Shown: positions 25,898-34,941 of the stretch, piece by piece
Layout of the letters: each line of letters begins with the position of its first letter
How positions within the stretch are numbered: position 1 is the first letter of the stretch
Assembly: GCA_913052345.1 (NCBI GenBank)
Contig: CAJXDR010000008.1
Location: 1 to 64,000 of the forward strand
Reading direction: 5' to 3'
From: UBA4421 sp002470275
Lineage (GTDB): Bacteria > Pseudomonadota > Gammaproteobacteria > Pseudomonadales > Azotimanducaceae
Length of the DNA stretch: 64,000 bases
Notes under the pieces: model-generated
The model's database searches: none
The model's input: the letters and a program-made list of their open reading frames with translations, nothing else
What the model was told of the DNA's origin: nothing
Translations under genes and position numbers: made by a program

Positions 25898-26798
25898 TGT
25901 CTAAGAGTTCCTTTGCTTGTTCCTTGGCGACGGTATTCATCAGGGTCAGGCCGGGAGCTTGGGCCTCGGCATCAAGCACCTCCCCCAACAGCTGATCGTG
26001 TAACGCTCTATCAAACATGAGCCGGGCATATTGATCAGCGTACATGACCTTGGCCATGAGGTGCTGACCGGAAGAAATATCGAGCACTCTCTCAAAGTGG
26101 CCTTTGCCGATTTCCGGTTTGCCACCCATCGCGGGCGGCAGCAGGGTTTCGAATACGCCCAGGTAGAGATAAGCCCCGCCATTGGCATGCTCACCATCTA
26201 GCTCAGCGACTTGCGTCATCAGGGCCTTAACTCTAGCCAGTTGGGCCACCGCGCCAAAATCATCGCTATTGGCCTGAATCCAACCGGCCCAGATGCTCGC
26301 CAAGCTATAGAGCTCGGGCACCTCGGACGCTCGACGACTTTGAACCCAGCTCAAAAAATCAGGGAAGGCTCGCGTGTCGAGATCGCAACCATTGGTGAGC
26401 GACGCGCAGGTTGACGCAAAAATTTGTGCCTTGGCCTTCTCATGCAGTTTCTTGGCACGTTCGGCATCGGCCACAAAGGCTCCCGCGTAGGCGGAGTGCA
26501 GCTCGGCTGACTGCGCCAAGAGCGCTGCGTTGTCGGGCGACCCAGAAACAAGAGAATCAATGAGGATTAGGTAGGCCGGTGCACCGTCGCGCACCATGGC
26601 GGGATCATCACTGTTAAGGATGGCGTCAGAGAGGTTGCTAGCGAAACCCTGGGTTACTGAGCCCAGCATGGACGCACACCCAGAGCTCAATAGTAGGAAG
26701 GCCGCCAGGACGAGCTTTAGAACCCCATTGGCGTGCGGACGCAAGCGCCCTTCGCGAGACGACCCGTAAGATTTTCCTGCCCTTAACGTGCCCGTCAT
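25878..26798 (-). CDS. TRAP-associated TatT-like lipoprotein (TPR-type)
   Basis: 306-residue predicted lipoprotein. A hydrophobic stretch ends in the lipobox LSSGC (Cys near residue 41), so it should be lipid-anchored in the periplasm. The mature part is all-helical with TPR-like repeats and resembles TatT (Tp0956) of Treponema pallidum. TatT trimers bind the TRAP binding protein in TPR-associated TRAP (TPAT) systems and are thought to hand over hydrophobic ligands. AGGA lies 5 bases from the ATG. It is the first gene of the TRAP operon and overlaps the binding-protein gene by 20 bases. Confidence 0.85.
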   Translation of the reverse strand: MTGTLRAGKSYGSSREGRLRPHANGVLKLVLAAFLLLSSGCASMLGSVTQGFASNLSDAILNSDDPAMVRDGAPAYLILIDSLVSGSPDNAALLAQSAELHSAYAGAFVADAERAKKLHEKAKAQIFASTCASLTNGCDLDTRAFPDFLSWVQSRRASEVPELYSLASIWAGWIQANSDDFGAVAQLARVKALMTQVAELDGEHANGGAYLYLGVFETLLPPAMGGKPEIGKGHFERVLDISSGQHLMAKVMYADQYARLMFDRALHDQLLGEVLDAEAQAPGLTLMNTVAKEQAKELLDSADDYF

Positions 26799-27112
26799 AA
26801 CGATCCTAAATCACCCGCTACTTCTATTTCATTTAAACGATGCTACGTGGCTAAATCAACCGCGATTTTCATTCGCCGGAGAGAGAATCAACGCGTCTCC
26901 TCAACGATGACCCGTGCCCTTAGACAGGGAGGGCGACAAACCTGAGCCTACACCCAGCGGCTATCGTGACCAAGGAGATACCGCTCGAGAACGACCGGCG
27001 GCAACCGCCACCCATGCCAGAACGGGTGAAGTCATGGCTAAATTTTAATGACAAATCTTCGCGCCCAGTTCGGTATTTGATAGCCTGCACCGTCACGTTA
27101 CCGGAGCGCAAC
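26799..27112. other. Intergenic region without identified feature
   Basis: 314 bases between the divergent TRAP operon and a crotonase gene. It must hold both promoters. I find no convincing -35/-10 pair, hairpin or conserved small ORF. The crotonase frame is open back to 26966, but the extension is proline/arginine-rich and unlike any crotonase N terminus. Confidence 0.6.
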
Positions 27113-27889
27113 ATGTCCAAGCAGTGGGTCTTAACTTCGAATAAAAACCAGGTCACCACCGTGACCATGAATCGCCCAGAAGCCCTGAACGCGCTGTCTG
27201 AAGCTCTGCGCCAAGAGCTTATTGAAATTTTCACCGACCTCGCCACGGACCCTAAAACGGACGTGGTGATTCTGACCGGCACAGGCCGAGCCTTTACCGT
27301 TGGCCTGGATTTAAAAGAACTGAGCGATGACGATCCAGGCAAGGCGGTGACCAGCACGGATTTGACCGATGCCATGGTTAATCTCAATAAGCCCATTATC
27401 GGCGCAATCAACGGCTTTGCGATTACCGGTGGGTTTGAGATCGCCCTCATGTCAGACTTTTTAATTGCTGGCCCAGAGGCAAAATTTGCAGATACCCATA
27501 CCCGCGTGGGTATTGTCCCTGGCTGGGGGTTGTCTCAAAAGCTGCCCCGACTGATCGGACTTTACCGAGCCAAGGAACTCAGCCTGACCGGGAACTTCCT
27601 CGATGCCGACACGGCCTATGCTTGGGGCTTGGTCAATCGGGTGGTCGACAATGACGAACTGCTCCCCCTTTGTCAGAGCCTAGGCGAGGATATTGCGTCC
27701 ACCGACGCTGTCACGCGCAAGACTATGCGACAAATTATCGATCAAGGATGGTCCACTACCTTAGAAGCTGGACTCGCGATTGAAAAAGAAGCCAATCGCG
27801 CCCACGCCGATGCGGAGCTTCGAGCAGAGGGCGTTGCAGACAAGCGCGAGCAGGTCCGTAAGCGGGGCCAGTCTCAGTCCGACGACTAA
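27113..27889 (+). CDS. Enoyl-CoA hydratase/isomerase (crotonase) family
   Basis: 258-residue crotonase. The N-terminal NRPEALNALSEALRQEL, first oxyanion loop AFTVGLDLKELSDDD and second loop INGFAITGGFEIALMSDFLIA are intact, followed by ADTHTRVGIVPGWGLSQ. The ATG at 27113 is preceded by GGAG at 6-base spacing and gives normal family length; the upstream open frame is rejected. It is probably an enoyl-CoA hydratase, but the reaction class is not fixed by sequence. It converges with glucokinase with a 4-base overlap. Confidence 0.9.
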   Translation: MSKQWVLTSNKNQVTTVTMNRPEALNALSEALRQELIEIFTDLATDPKTDVVILTGTGRAFTVGLDLKELSDDDPGKAVTSTDLTDAMVNLNKPIIGAINGFAITGGFEIALMSDFLIAGPEAKFADTHTRVGIVPGWGLSQKLPRLIGLYRAKELSLTGNFLDADTAYAWGLVNRVVDNDELLPLCQSLGEDIASTDAVTRKTMRQIIDQGWSTTLEAGLAIEKEANRAHADAELRAEGVADKREQVRKRGQSQSDD

Positions 27890-28887
27890 GGACCGCTGAG
27901 CCCAGGCCGTCCCGCGTTAAGTTGGTCGAGACAGTGACTCGCGCCAACCAGACCCGGCTGTTCATCGCAAATCACCAATAGCGGAATGTTTTTAGCCAAT
28001 GAGGACAGCTCGCCACGCTCCTCAAAGCGGCGACGCAGCGGACTGTCCGCTAGGTGATTCACCAGCTGGGGCACGATGCCGCCGCCAAGATAAACACCGC
28101 CCCGGGCATTGAGCGTCAGCGCGAGATTGCCCGCCGCGGTGCCGAGCAGGCCAAGGAAAACGTCTAGAGTTTGATGACAAATCGGATTCGCCCCGCCCAC
28201 GGCTTGGGCGGAAATCTCCTCCGAGGACAGGGCCTCTGGCGTGATGCCCCATAATGAGCACATGGCATCATATACATTCCGGAGCCCGGGGCCGGATAAC
28301 ACTGTTTCCCAGCAAACATGATCGTGCGCCTGATTGAGGATCGTCCACAGCTCGGCTTCTAGCGGGCTCCCGGGTGCTAAGTCGGCGTGCCCCCCCTCAG
28401 AGGCGATGACCTGCCAAGACGCCTCAGCCCCCCCCACGGATACCGGGATCAGGCCTGCCATTCCTAACCCAGACCCAGGGCCCAACAGAGCCTTGGTGTC
28501 TAGCGTTGGCGCCTGCCCACCGATCTGCACGAGCCGCTGAAAAAACGGCAGCCCGCTGGCCATGGCGAAGAAATCATTAACGAAGGCAACCGGCGCCCTC
28601 AGTAGGGTTTCCAAACTCGCGCGCTGCAGCACAAGCCCGGTATTGGTTATGACGACGTAGTCCGCGTGGGAGGCAGGCCCCGCTACAGCCAATAGGGCGC
28701 CCGTAAGTTTAGGTTTTTGCAGAGCCTCGGCGGCATCGCGAAGCAGGGCTTCTCCCTCGGTATAGGCCTGAGTGCTCAAAATGACGGGCGTATCCAGCAG
28801 TTCCGGGGAACCCCCGACCACCTCGCGGCAGAGAGAAAAACGGGCGTTGGTCGCGCCAATATCGCCAATCAAGGCCAGGTCTGCCAT
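27886..28887 (-). CDS. glk: Glucokinase
   Basis: 333-residue Glk-type (ROK-independent) glucokinase phosphorylating glucose with ATP. Visible are the phosphate-1 loop LIGDIGATNARFSL at the start, the sugar-binding FVNDFFAMASG around residue 106, LLGPGSGLGMA, and SEGGHADLAP with the conserved Glu/His. A LGGGIVPQ segment is near the C terminus. GGAGGA three bases ahead of the ATG at 28887 fixes the start over the longer frame to 28935. It stands alone and divergent from the peptide-binding protein gene. Confidence 0.93.
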   Translation of the reverse strand: MADLALIGDIGATNARFSLCREVVGGSPELLDTPVILSTQAYTEGEALLRDAAEALQKPKLTGALLAVAGPASHADYVVITNTGLVLQRASLETLLRAPVAFVNDFFAMASGLPFFQRLVQIGGQAPTLDTKALLGPGSGLGMAGLIPVSVGGAEASWQVIASEGGHADLAPGSPLEAELWTILNQAHDHVCWETVLSGPGLRNVYDAMCSLWGITPEALSSEEISAQAVGGANPICHQTLDVFLGLLGTAAGNLALTLNARGGVYLGGGIVPQLVNHLADSPLRRRFEERGELSSLAKNIPLLVICDEQPGLVGASHCLDQLNAGRPGLSGP

Positions 28888-28985
28888 GCGTCCTCCAGTT
28901 GTTCCGCCTGAAGGCAGAATAGTTAACGACTTCAAGGAGCGGAAGCTTTTTAGTACAGTTCTGCAGCGTAGCCGTGAGGGACTCC

Positions 28986-30578
28986 ATGTTTTCTTGCTTC
29001 AAAGGCCTGAATGCTTTTCTGTACCAAATTGGTTTGGGGTTGGTCCTTCTCGCCATCGCGCTAAACGCATCCTCAGACGTTCTTCACCTGGGCAATGACG
29101 GAGAACCGTCAACCCTCGACCCCCACCGCTACAATCTTCGCCTGGAAGAAACACTCCTCAATGATCTCTTCATGGGGCTCACGACCTTTACCGCGGCTGG
29201 CCAAATCGCCCCCGGTGCCGCTGAGAGCTGGACTCAGAGCGAAGATGGCAAGACCTGGACTTTTAAGCTCCGAACGGATGGCAGATGGTCCGACGGCGAA
29301 CCCGTAACGGCCTCTGACTTTGTCTATTCCATGCGCCGCCTGCTTACGCCCAGCACCGCCGCGAGCCTGGCCTACTTCCTGTACATGATCGAAAACGCTG
29401 AGGCGATCAATCGTGGCGAGCTGCCTCCCGAAGCGCTGGGGGTGACCGCTGAGGACCCACTCACCCTCCGCATCAGACTCGCCTACCCCTACCCTTACCT
29501 ACTGGAACGCTTGCTCTATCCCACCGCATTTCCCGTCCCTCGCCACGTTATCGAGCGCGTTGGCAAGGCGTGGACGAAGGCCGAACACTGGGTTTCCAAT
29601 GGCGCCTACAAACTGGCGGAATGGCGCCCCCAGGCCTATGTGGAAATGGTCGCGAACCCATTCTTTCATGCACCTGCGCCCATCAAAACCGTTAGACACC
29701 ATGCACTGGCCAGCGAACAATCCGGATACAACCGCTTCCGCAGCGGCGAACTTGCCGCCATCCCCAGCTTTCCGGCTTCAGAGCTGACCAACATGCAGCA
29801 AGATCGCCCCAAAGAGCTGCGCCTGGCGCCGTTGTTATCCATCATGTACCTGGTCTTTAATACTCAAAAGCCACCCTTTCATGACCCACGCGTCAGAAAA
29901 GCGCTGGGCCTGGTGATCCAGCAGCAAACCATTACTCAGCGCGTCTTACGCAATGGCAGTCAACCCAGCTTGTCCATAACACCATCGCTTATCCGGGACT
30001 ATCAGCCCGTACCGCTACCCCATGCTGATCTGAGTCAGGCCAATCGCGTGGGTAAGGCCAGAGACCTGCTCGCCCAGGCGGGCTATAACCAAGATCATCC
30101 GCTGAGGGTGACGCTTAAACATGTAAACAGCCTGGAAGGCAAAAAAATCAACCTCGCCATCGCGGCCATGTGGCGCCAGCTCGGTGTGGAGACCACGCTG
30201 GCTCAATCAGAGCTGCGGGCACACTTCGCCGACCTGCGGCAAGGCAGCTTTGAGGTGGCATGGGCCGGATGGGTTGGGGAAAACAATCCAGAACACTATC
30301 TGAGCCTGTTGCGGTCTGATATCGGCAACGTGAACTATGGCCGCTACAGGAACAGCGCCTTTGATGACCGTATGGCAGCAGCACGGAGGCAGGCAGACGC
30401 AACATCTCGAGGGGAACTGCTGAGACAGGCAGAACAGATTATGGTCGCCGACTATCCGGTCGTACCGCTATATATGCTGGCAAGTCGCAGGCTCGTTAAC
30501 GCCAGCCTCCAGGGCTGGCAGGACAACGTCCGCAATATGCATCAATCGCGCTATCTCTTTTGGTCTGATGCACCCTGA
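28986..30578 (+). CDS. ABC peptide transporter substrate-binding protein (OppA/DppA family)
   Basis: 530-residue family 5 extracellular solute-binding protein. A hydrophobic segment at about residues 12-27 is the signal peptide. The mature start is LHLGNDGEPSTLDPHRY, followed by GLTTFTAAGQIAPGAAESW and TWTFKLRTDGRWSDGEPVTASDF, the family signature. The ATG at 28986 has GAGG 7 bases upstream; a GTG at 28974 is less likely. It delivers oligopeptides to the two permeases encoded next. No lipobox is present, so it should be soluble in the periplasm. Confidence 0.92.
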   Translation: MFSCFKGLNAFLYQIGLGLVLLAIALNASSDVLHLGNDGEPSTLDPHRYNLRLEETLLNDLFMGLTTFTAAGQIAPGAAESWTQSEDGKTWTFKLRTDGRWSDGEPVTASDFVYSMRRLLTPSTAASLAYFLYMIENAEAINRGELPPEALGVTAEDPLTLRIRLAYPYPYLLERLLYPTAFPVPRHVIERVGKAWTKAEHWVSNGAYKLAEWRPQAYVEMVANPFFHAPAPIKTVRHHALASEQSGYNRFRSGELAAIPSFPASELTNMQQDRPKELRLAPLLSIMYLVFNTQKPPFHDPRVRKALGLVIQQQTITQRVLRNGSQPSLSITPSLIRDYQPVPLPHADLSQANRVGKARDLLAQAGYNQDHPLRVTLKHVNSLEGKKINLAIAAMWRQLGVETTLAQSELRAHFADLRQGSFEVAWAGWVGENNPEHYLSLLRSDIGNVNYGRYRNSAFDDRMAAARRQADATSRGELLRQAEQIMVADYPVVPLYMLASRRLVNASLQGWQDNVRNMHQSRYLFWSDAP

Positions 30579-31506
30579 TGCTCCCATGTCGCGCCCCGGT
30601 TTAGGTCTGCGGCTGATGATGATGGCAGTCACCCTGCTCGCCATCATCACCCTGGTGTTCGGTATGTTGAGACTGGCACCCGGCGGGCCCTTTGACGGTG
30701 AGCGGGATTTGCCGCCAGAAATCGAAGCCAACTTAAAAGCCGCCTATCATTTGGATGAACCCATCGTAAGCCAGTACTTTCGCTATTTGGGCAATCTGAT
30801 CCAGGGGGATTTGGGGCCCTCCTTCCGACATCAGGACTTTCGGGTAAACGAGCTGATTGCGGCGGGTCTACCCACCAGCGCCCTGCTAGGTACGCTCTCC
30901 CTGTTGCTTGCCCTATCCCTTGGGCTGAGCCTCGGCGTATTCGGTGGCATGAACCCAGGTTCGACGCTGGATAACGCTCTCATGGGGTTCGCCAATCTGT
31001 CTATCGCCGCGCCCACGATCATCACTGCCCCCCTTATGGTGCTGGTTTTTTCTATCTTCCTGAGTTGGTTTCCTGCCGGCGGCGACGGTGGTCTGATGCA
31101 CTACATCCTGCCGTCAATGGCCCTTGCACTGCCGTTCGCGGGCGCCATCGCCCGTCTGGTGCGGGCGGGCGTTATCGAATGCAGACTGGAGCCCTATATC
31201 GTCACGGCGAGAGCCAAGGGGCTACCCGAACGTCGGATCGTTTACCGACACATTCTGCCTATCGCCATTTTACCGGTGCTGTCCTTCCTCGGCCCCATGG
31301 CTGCAGCGCTGCTCACTGGGTCCATCGTCATCGAGCAGGTCTTCGATCTGCCGGGCATCGGGCGCTATTTCGTGCAGGCCGCTCTCAATCGGGACTACAC
31401 CTTGGTGATGGGCATGGTTCTGGTCTACTCCACCCTGATCGTGCTATTCAACTTCTTAGTGGACCTGGCCTACGCTTGGTTAGATCCTCGTCTCAAGGGG
31501 GCCTGA
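30568..31506 (+). CDS. ABC peptide transporter permease (OppB/DppB family)
   Basis: 312-residue inner-membrane permease of the OppB type. One helix follows the short N terminus, then LAPGGPFDGERDLPPE typical of this family. Four to five more helices follow, with the ATPase-docking EAA-like loop RAKGLPERRIVYRHILP near residue 212. It ends VDLAYAWLDPRLK, the standard OppB ending. It overlaps the binding-protein gene by 11 bases; the ATG at 30586 is an alternative start without overlap. Confidence 0.93.
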   Translation: MHPDAPMSRPGLGLRLMMMAVTLLAIITLVFGMLRLAPGGPFDGERDLPPEIEANLKAAYHLDEPIVSQYFRYLGNLIQGDLGPSFRHQDFRVNELIAAGLPTSALLGTLSLLLALSLGLSLGVFGGMNPGSTLDNALMGFANLSIAAPTIITAPLMVLVFSIFLSWFPAGGDGGLMHYILPSMALALPFAGAIARLVRAGVIECRLEPYIVTARAKGLPERRIVYRHILPIAILPVLSFLGPMAAALLTGSIVIEQVFDLPGIGRYFVQAALNRDYTLVMGMVLVYSTLIVLFNFLVDLAYAWLDPRLKGA

Positions 31507-31510
31507 CGCT

Positions 31511-32380
31511 GTGGCATTCCAACGCAACAGAGCAACCCAACCCCGGCTGCAGGCATTGGGCCTGCCCATGACGCTGCTTTGCGTCATCCTCGGTGCCGCC
31601 CTGCTCGCGCCCTGGGCAAGTGACTGGGGCCTCCAAGACATCGACTGGGAGGCGATCCAGGCGCCCCCCTCCAGCAGCCATTGGTTCGGAACCGACATGG
31701 TAGGGCGCGACCTGTTTACCCGTACCATGGCAGGCGCGAGAACGTCTATCCTGGTAGCGCTCATTGCGACCAGCATCAGTTTATTGATCGGTATCCTGTG
31801 GGGGGCCACCGCGGGCTATGCCGGCGGCAGAATCGACCTGCTAATGATGCGGGTCGTTGATCTGCTATACGGTCTTCCCTTTATCCTTATCGTCATTTTA
31901 TTGGTGGTGCTGTTTGGCCGGCAGCCCTACCTGCTGTTCGCATCCCTGGGCGCCATTTTTTGGCTGGACACAGCACGGATCGTGCGCGGCCAAGCCCTGC
32001 GGCTGAGGCAGGCGGACTTTGTTCAGGCCGCCCGCTGCCAGGGTTATCGCCACACTTACATCATCGTCCATCACCTGCTGCCCAATATGCGGGGACCCCT
32101 TCTCGTCTGCACCACCCTAACCCTACCCGCTATCATGCTCGCAGAAAGCTTCATCAGCTTTTTAGGCTTGGGTATTGCAGAGCCCAACACCAGTTGGGGC
32201 ACGCTGATCGCAGATGGGACCCAGTCCATGGAAGCAGCGCCCTGGATGCTGTTTTTTCCAGGCACCCTGCTTATCGGCTGCATCTGGTGCTGCAACACCG
32301 TGGGCGATCGTCTGCAAAACCAAGTCTCTGAAGGATCACATTCCCTGGGTAAGAGCCATCTCCGAACCCCCACGCGCTGA
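31511..32380 (+). CDS. ABC peptide transporter permease (OppC/DppC family)
   Basis: 289-residue second permease. SSSHWFGTDMVGRDLFTRTMAGARTS is the OppC family signature, and the EAA-like docking loop is AARCQGYRHTYIIVHHLLPN near residue 175. It ends with SFLGLGIAEPNTSWG and a last helix. The start is GTG, 4 bases after the OppB stop. No ATPase gene (OppD/OppF) follows; the next genes make cell-surface glycans. The importer must borrow ATPases encoded elsewhere. Confidence 0.92.
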   Translation: MAFQRNRATQPRLQALGLPMTLLCVILGAALLAPWASDWGLQDIDWEAIQAPPSSSHWFGTDMVGRDLFTRTMAGARTSILVALIATSISLLIGILWGATAGYAGGRIDLLMMRVVDLLYGLPFILIVILLVVLFGRQPYLLFASLGAIFWLDTARIVRGQALRLRQADFVQAARCQGYRHTYIIVHHLLPNMRGPLLVCTTLTLPAIMLAESFISFLGLGIAEPNTSWGTLIADGTQSMEAAPWMLFFPGTLLIGCIWCCNTVGDRLQNQVSEGSHSLGKSHLRTPTR

Positions 32381-32488
32381 GCCATCAAGCAGCCGCGATG
32401 CGCCACCGGGACCATCAGAACAAAGGCGTGCCCCAACCTTTCACAAAACGGTAGACTGTTGACCCCTTACTAGAAGAGGAGTTGCCCG

Positions 32489-32614
32489 TTGCAGCGCGTA
32501 GCGCTAAAGCTTGATGAGCTTGAGGACCATGGAGCCCGGTGCACAGACATCCAGCCGGCGTCTTCGCCATCGACTGAGGGGCAAAAAGCCATTTTTGAAT
32601 CATCCGCGAACTAA
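32489..32614 (+). CDS. Possible 41-residue small protein, TTG start
   Basis: Short open frame with a strong GAGGAG ribosome-binding site (32476-32481) 7 bases before a TTG codon. It encodes 41 residues, charged and without membrane segment (begins QRVALKLDELEDHG). Its stop lies 21 bases before the glycosyltransferase GTG. I do not recognise it. The main support is the ribosome-binding site and the spacing; it could be a leader peptide or chance. Confidence 0.3.
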   Translation: MQRVALKLDELEDHGARCTDIQPASSPSTEGQKAIFESSAN

Positions 32615-32635
32615 AAAAAGAGGTACTCCAAGGCG

Positions 32636-33754
32636 GTGAAGGTCATTCAATTCTTACCGAATCTCGAGAGCGGCGGCGTGGAGCGCGGCACCCTGGAAAT
32701 TGCTAAAGCGCTGGTGGACGCCGGGCATGAATCCCACGTGGTTTCCAACGGCGGCCGTCTCGTGGCCCAGCTTGAGCGCGAAGGTAGCGAACATCACGCC
32801 TGGCCGCTGCACCGGAAAAGCCCCTTAACGCTGCTCCAAATCACGCGCCTGCGAGCCTGGTTACGCAGCATGCGCCCAGATATTGTTCACGTTCGCTCTA
32901 GAATGCCCGCCTGGATCGTCTGGTTAGCCTGGCGAAAAATGGGGCGAGCGCATCGACCAAAATTCCTCACGACCCTTCACGGTCTGCACTCGGTCAGCAC
33001 CTACAGCAGCATTATGGGACGGGGGGAGCGCGTGATTGCGGTCTCCAATACGGCCAAGCAGTATCTCCTGGACAACTATCGAAACATAGATTCAGATCGT
33101 ATTCAGGTCATCCACCGTGGTACGAATCCCACAGCCTTCCCCAGGGGTTATCAGCCTAATAGCACGTGGCTTCAGCGCTGGTTCAACGACTATCCTCAGT
33201 TGGCTGATAAGAGGCTCATCTGCTTGCCTGGAAGGCTGACCCGGCTCAAGGGCCACGATTATCTCATTCGACTCATTCAACAGCTGAAGGCAAGAGGTTA
33301 CGACGATATCAGTGGCGTCATCGTCGGTGGCGCAGACGGCAGCCATGAGGGCTATATCCAGGGCCTACACACCCAGATCGAGCGGTTGGGCGTGGGCAAT
33401 GACATAGTCTTTACTGGCTACCGAGACGATATGCGGGACATCTACGCGATCTCGAGTATGGTTCTGGCCGTCTCAAATAAACCGGAATCCTTTGGCCGAA
33501 CCGTGCTGGAACCGCTGTCGATGGGTATCCCAACCCTAGGGTTCGATATTGGCGGCGTTGGCGAGGTCCTAGCCACACTGTATCCCGACGGGCGACTGCC
33601 CATGCAGGATGACGCTGCCCTGCTGCAGAAGGCGACCCGCATTTTAGATGGCGAGACCCAGGAGATTAAAGAAAACACCTCTTTCTCTCTGGACAATATG
33701 TGCCAGCAGACGCTGGGGCTCTATACTGAGCTGCTGGTCGACGGGTCACCATGA
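32636..33754 (+). CDS. Glycosyltransferase family 4
   Basis: 372-residue GT-B glycosyltransferase of family GT4, probably transferring a sugar from a nucleotide donor to a lipopolysaccharide core or other surface glycan. The N-terminal domain starts FLPNLESGGVERGTLEIAKAL. The C-terminal domain has CLPGRLTRLKGHDYLI and the donor-binding EX7E motif within PESFGRTVLEPLSMGIP. GTG is the start. It overlaps the polysaccharide deacetylase gene by 4 bases. Acceptor and sugar are unknown. Confidence 0.92.
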   Translation: MKVIQFLPNLESGGVERGTLEIAKALVDAGHESHVVSNGGRLVAQLEREGSEHHAWPLHRKSPLTLLQITRLRAWLRSMRPDIVHVRSRMPAWIVWLAWRKMGRAHRPKFLTTLHGLHSVSTYSSIMGRGERVIAVSNTAKQYLLDNYRNIDSDRIQVIHRGTNPTAFPRGYQPNSTWLQRWFNDYPQLADKRLICLPGRLTRLKGHDYLIRLIQQLKARGYDDISGVIVGGADGSHEGYIQGLHTQIERLGVGNDIVFTGYRDDMRDIYAISSMVLAVSNKPESFGRTVLEPLSMGIPTLGFDIGGVGEVLATLYPDGRLPMQDDAALLQKATRILDGETQEIKENTSFSLDNMCQQTLGLYTELLVDGSP

Positions 33755-34563
33755 GCTGGCTCGCCATCCTTCCCCTGGTCGTCTTGATCGGAATCTCCCT
33801 AAAATACTGCTGGTGGCTTCCCCCTGTGTCCGATCAACATCCGCGCATCCTGATGTATCACATGATCTGCGAATCCTCTGAGCGACGGTACCGTGGCTTA
33901 CGCGTCCACCCTGCGCGCTTCGCCAAGCAAGTCGCCTGGCTGAAAGACAACGGCTGGACCTTTGTCACCATGTCGGACCTGGAGAGGAGAATCAGACAGC
34001 GCGCCGACTTACGGCGCATTGTGGCTCTAACCTTCGATGATGGTTATGCAGACAACTATTATCAGGCGCTGCCAGTTCTGCGTCAGCATGGGGCGAAGGC
34101 GACCCTATACCTAGTGGTAAACCGGCACAGTCAGGACTGGTCGGTGAAAAAGAAGGCCCACCACGATGGGGGGGAGCTTATGCGGGAGCCAAAGCTCAGC
34201 GACGAGCAGGTACAGGAAATGTTAGCCGAGGGCATTTTTGAGCTTGGCGGTCATACGTTGAATCACTGTCATCTTCCGAGCACCCAAGATCAGGTCAAGA
34301 TCGACGAAATCGCAGGCTGCAAGCAGGCCCTAGAGGCAACCTTCGGACAGACCGTGACCAGCTTTGCTTACCCCTTTGGCCATTATGGGCAGGGCGATGT
34401 GCGGATCGTCAGAGAACAAGGTTTTGGTACCGGCGTCACTACCAAGGAGGGGATTAACAAAAACCCGGATCTCATGCAGCTCAAACGCATCAAGGTGTCG
34501 GGCAAGGACAACTTCCTCGCATTTTGGATACGCATGCGCCTTGGTTTCAGAGGCCTCATCTAG
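33751..34563 (+). CDS. Polysaccharide deacetylase (NodB homology) protein, membrane-anchored
   Basis: 270-residue carbohydrate esterase 4-type protein. Residues 1-20 form an uncleaved-looking hydrophobic anchor. The catalytic domain has LTFDDGYADNY (motif 1, metal-binding Asp pair, near residue 93) and GGHTLNHCHL (motif 2, metal His residues, near 166). YPFGHYG (motif 3) follows. It likely removes acetyl groups from a surface polysaccharide or glycolipid in the periplasm. Translational coupling with the glycosyltransferase suggests both work on the same glycan. Confidence 0.92.
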   Translation: MSWLAILPLVVLIGISLKYCWWLPPVSDQHPRILMYHMICESSERRYRGLRVHPARFAKQVAWLKDNGWTFVTMSDLERRIRQRADLRRIVALTFDDGYADNYYQALPVLRQHGAKATLYLVVNRHSQDWSVKKKAHHDGGELMREPKLSDEQVQEMLAEGIFELGGHTLNHCHLPSTQDQVKIDEIAGCKQALEATFGQTVTSFAYPFGHYGQGDVRIVREQGFGTGVTTKEGINKNPDLMQLKRIKVSGKDNFLAFWIRMRLGFRGLI

Positions 34564-34579
34564 TTTTGGAGAAGCCCGC

Positions 34580-34816
34580 GTGACATCAGCTAAAACAACA
34601 GAACATCGAATCAACGAGCTAGAGACTCGACTTGAGTTCCAGGATGCCACCATCGCCACACTGAACGATCAGCTGGTCCAACTTCAGCGAATGCTGTTTG
34701 AACAGGAGCGTACCCTACAGCGGCTAAAGGAACGTCTGTTGGCCCAGCGCGCCGAACAGGATGCCGATGAGCCTCTGACAGACCCGCGTAACGAACCGCC
34801 GCCACCGCACTACTAG
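34580..34816 (+). CDS. slyX: SlyX family protein
   Basis: 78-residue SlyX protein. A heptad-rich coiled coil (INELETRLEFQDATIATLND to about residue 58) is followed by an acidic tail ending in the diagnostic PPPPHY. SlyX is small and its function is unknown. The start is GTG at 34580 with GGAGAAG upstream. The frame is open back to 34364, but that part is out of register within the deacetylase gene. The 17-base gap to the deacetylase suggests the same transcript. Confidence 0.93.
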   Translation: MTSAKTTEHRINELETRLEFQDATIATLNDQLVQLQRMLFEQERTLQRLKERLLAQRAEQDADEPLTDPRNEPPPPHY

Positions 34817-34941
34817 ACACGACGAGCTGATTTTTGACCGCTACGTCCAGCTTCTTCGAGTGCGGCTCGTGCGTAGAAGATTTATTTGCGCCACCATTAC
34901 CGTCATAATCCCGCGCCAATTCTCATCGTTCTGGATATTTC

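Noticed and set aside
26966..27112. Upstream extension of the crotonase at 27113
   Set aside because: The ATG at 27113 has GGAG at good spacing and normal family length; the extension does not look like protein of this family.
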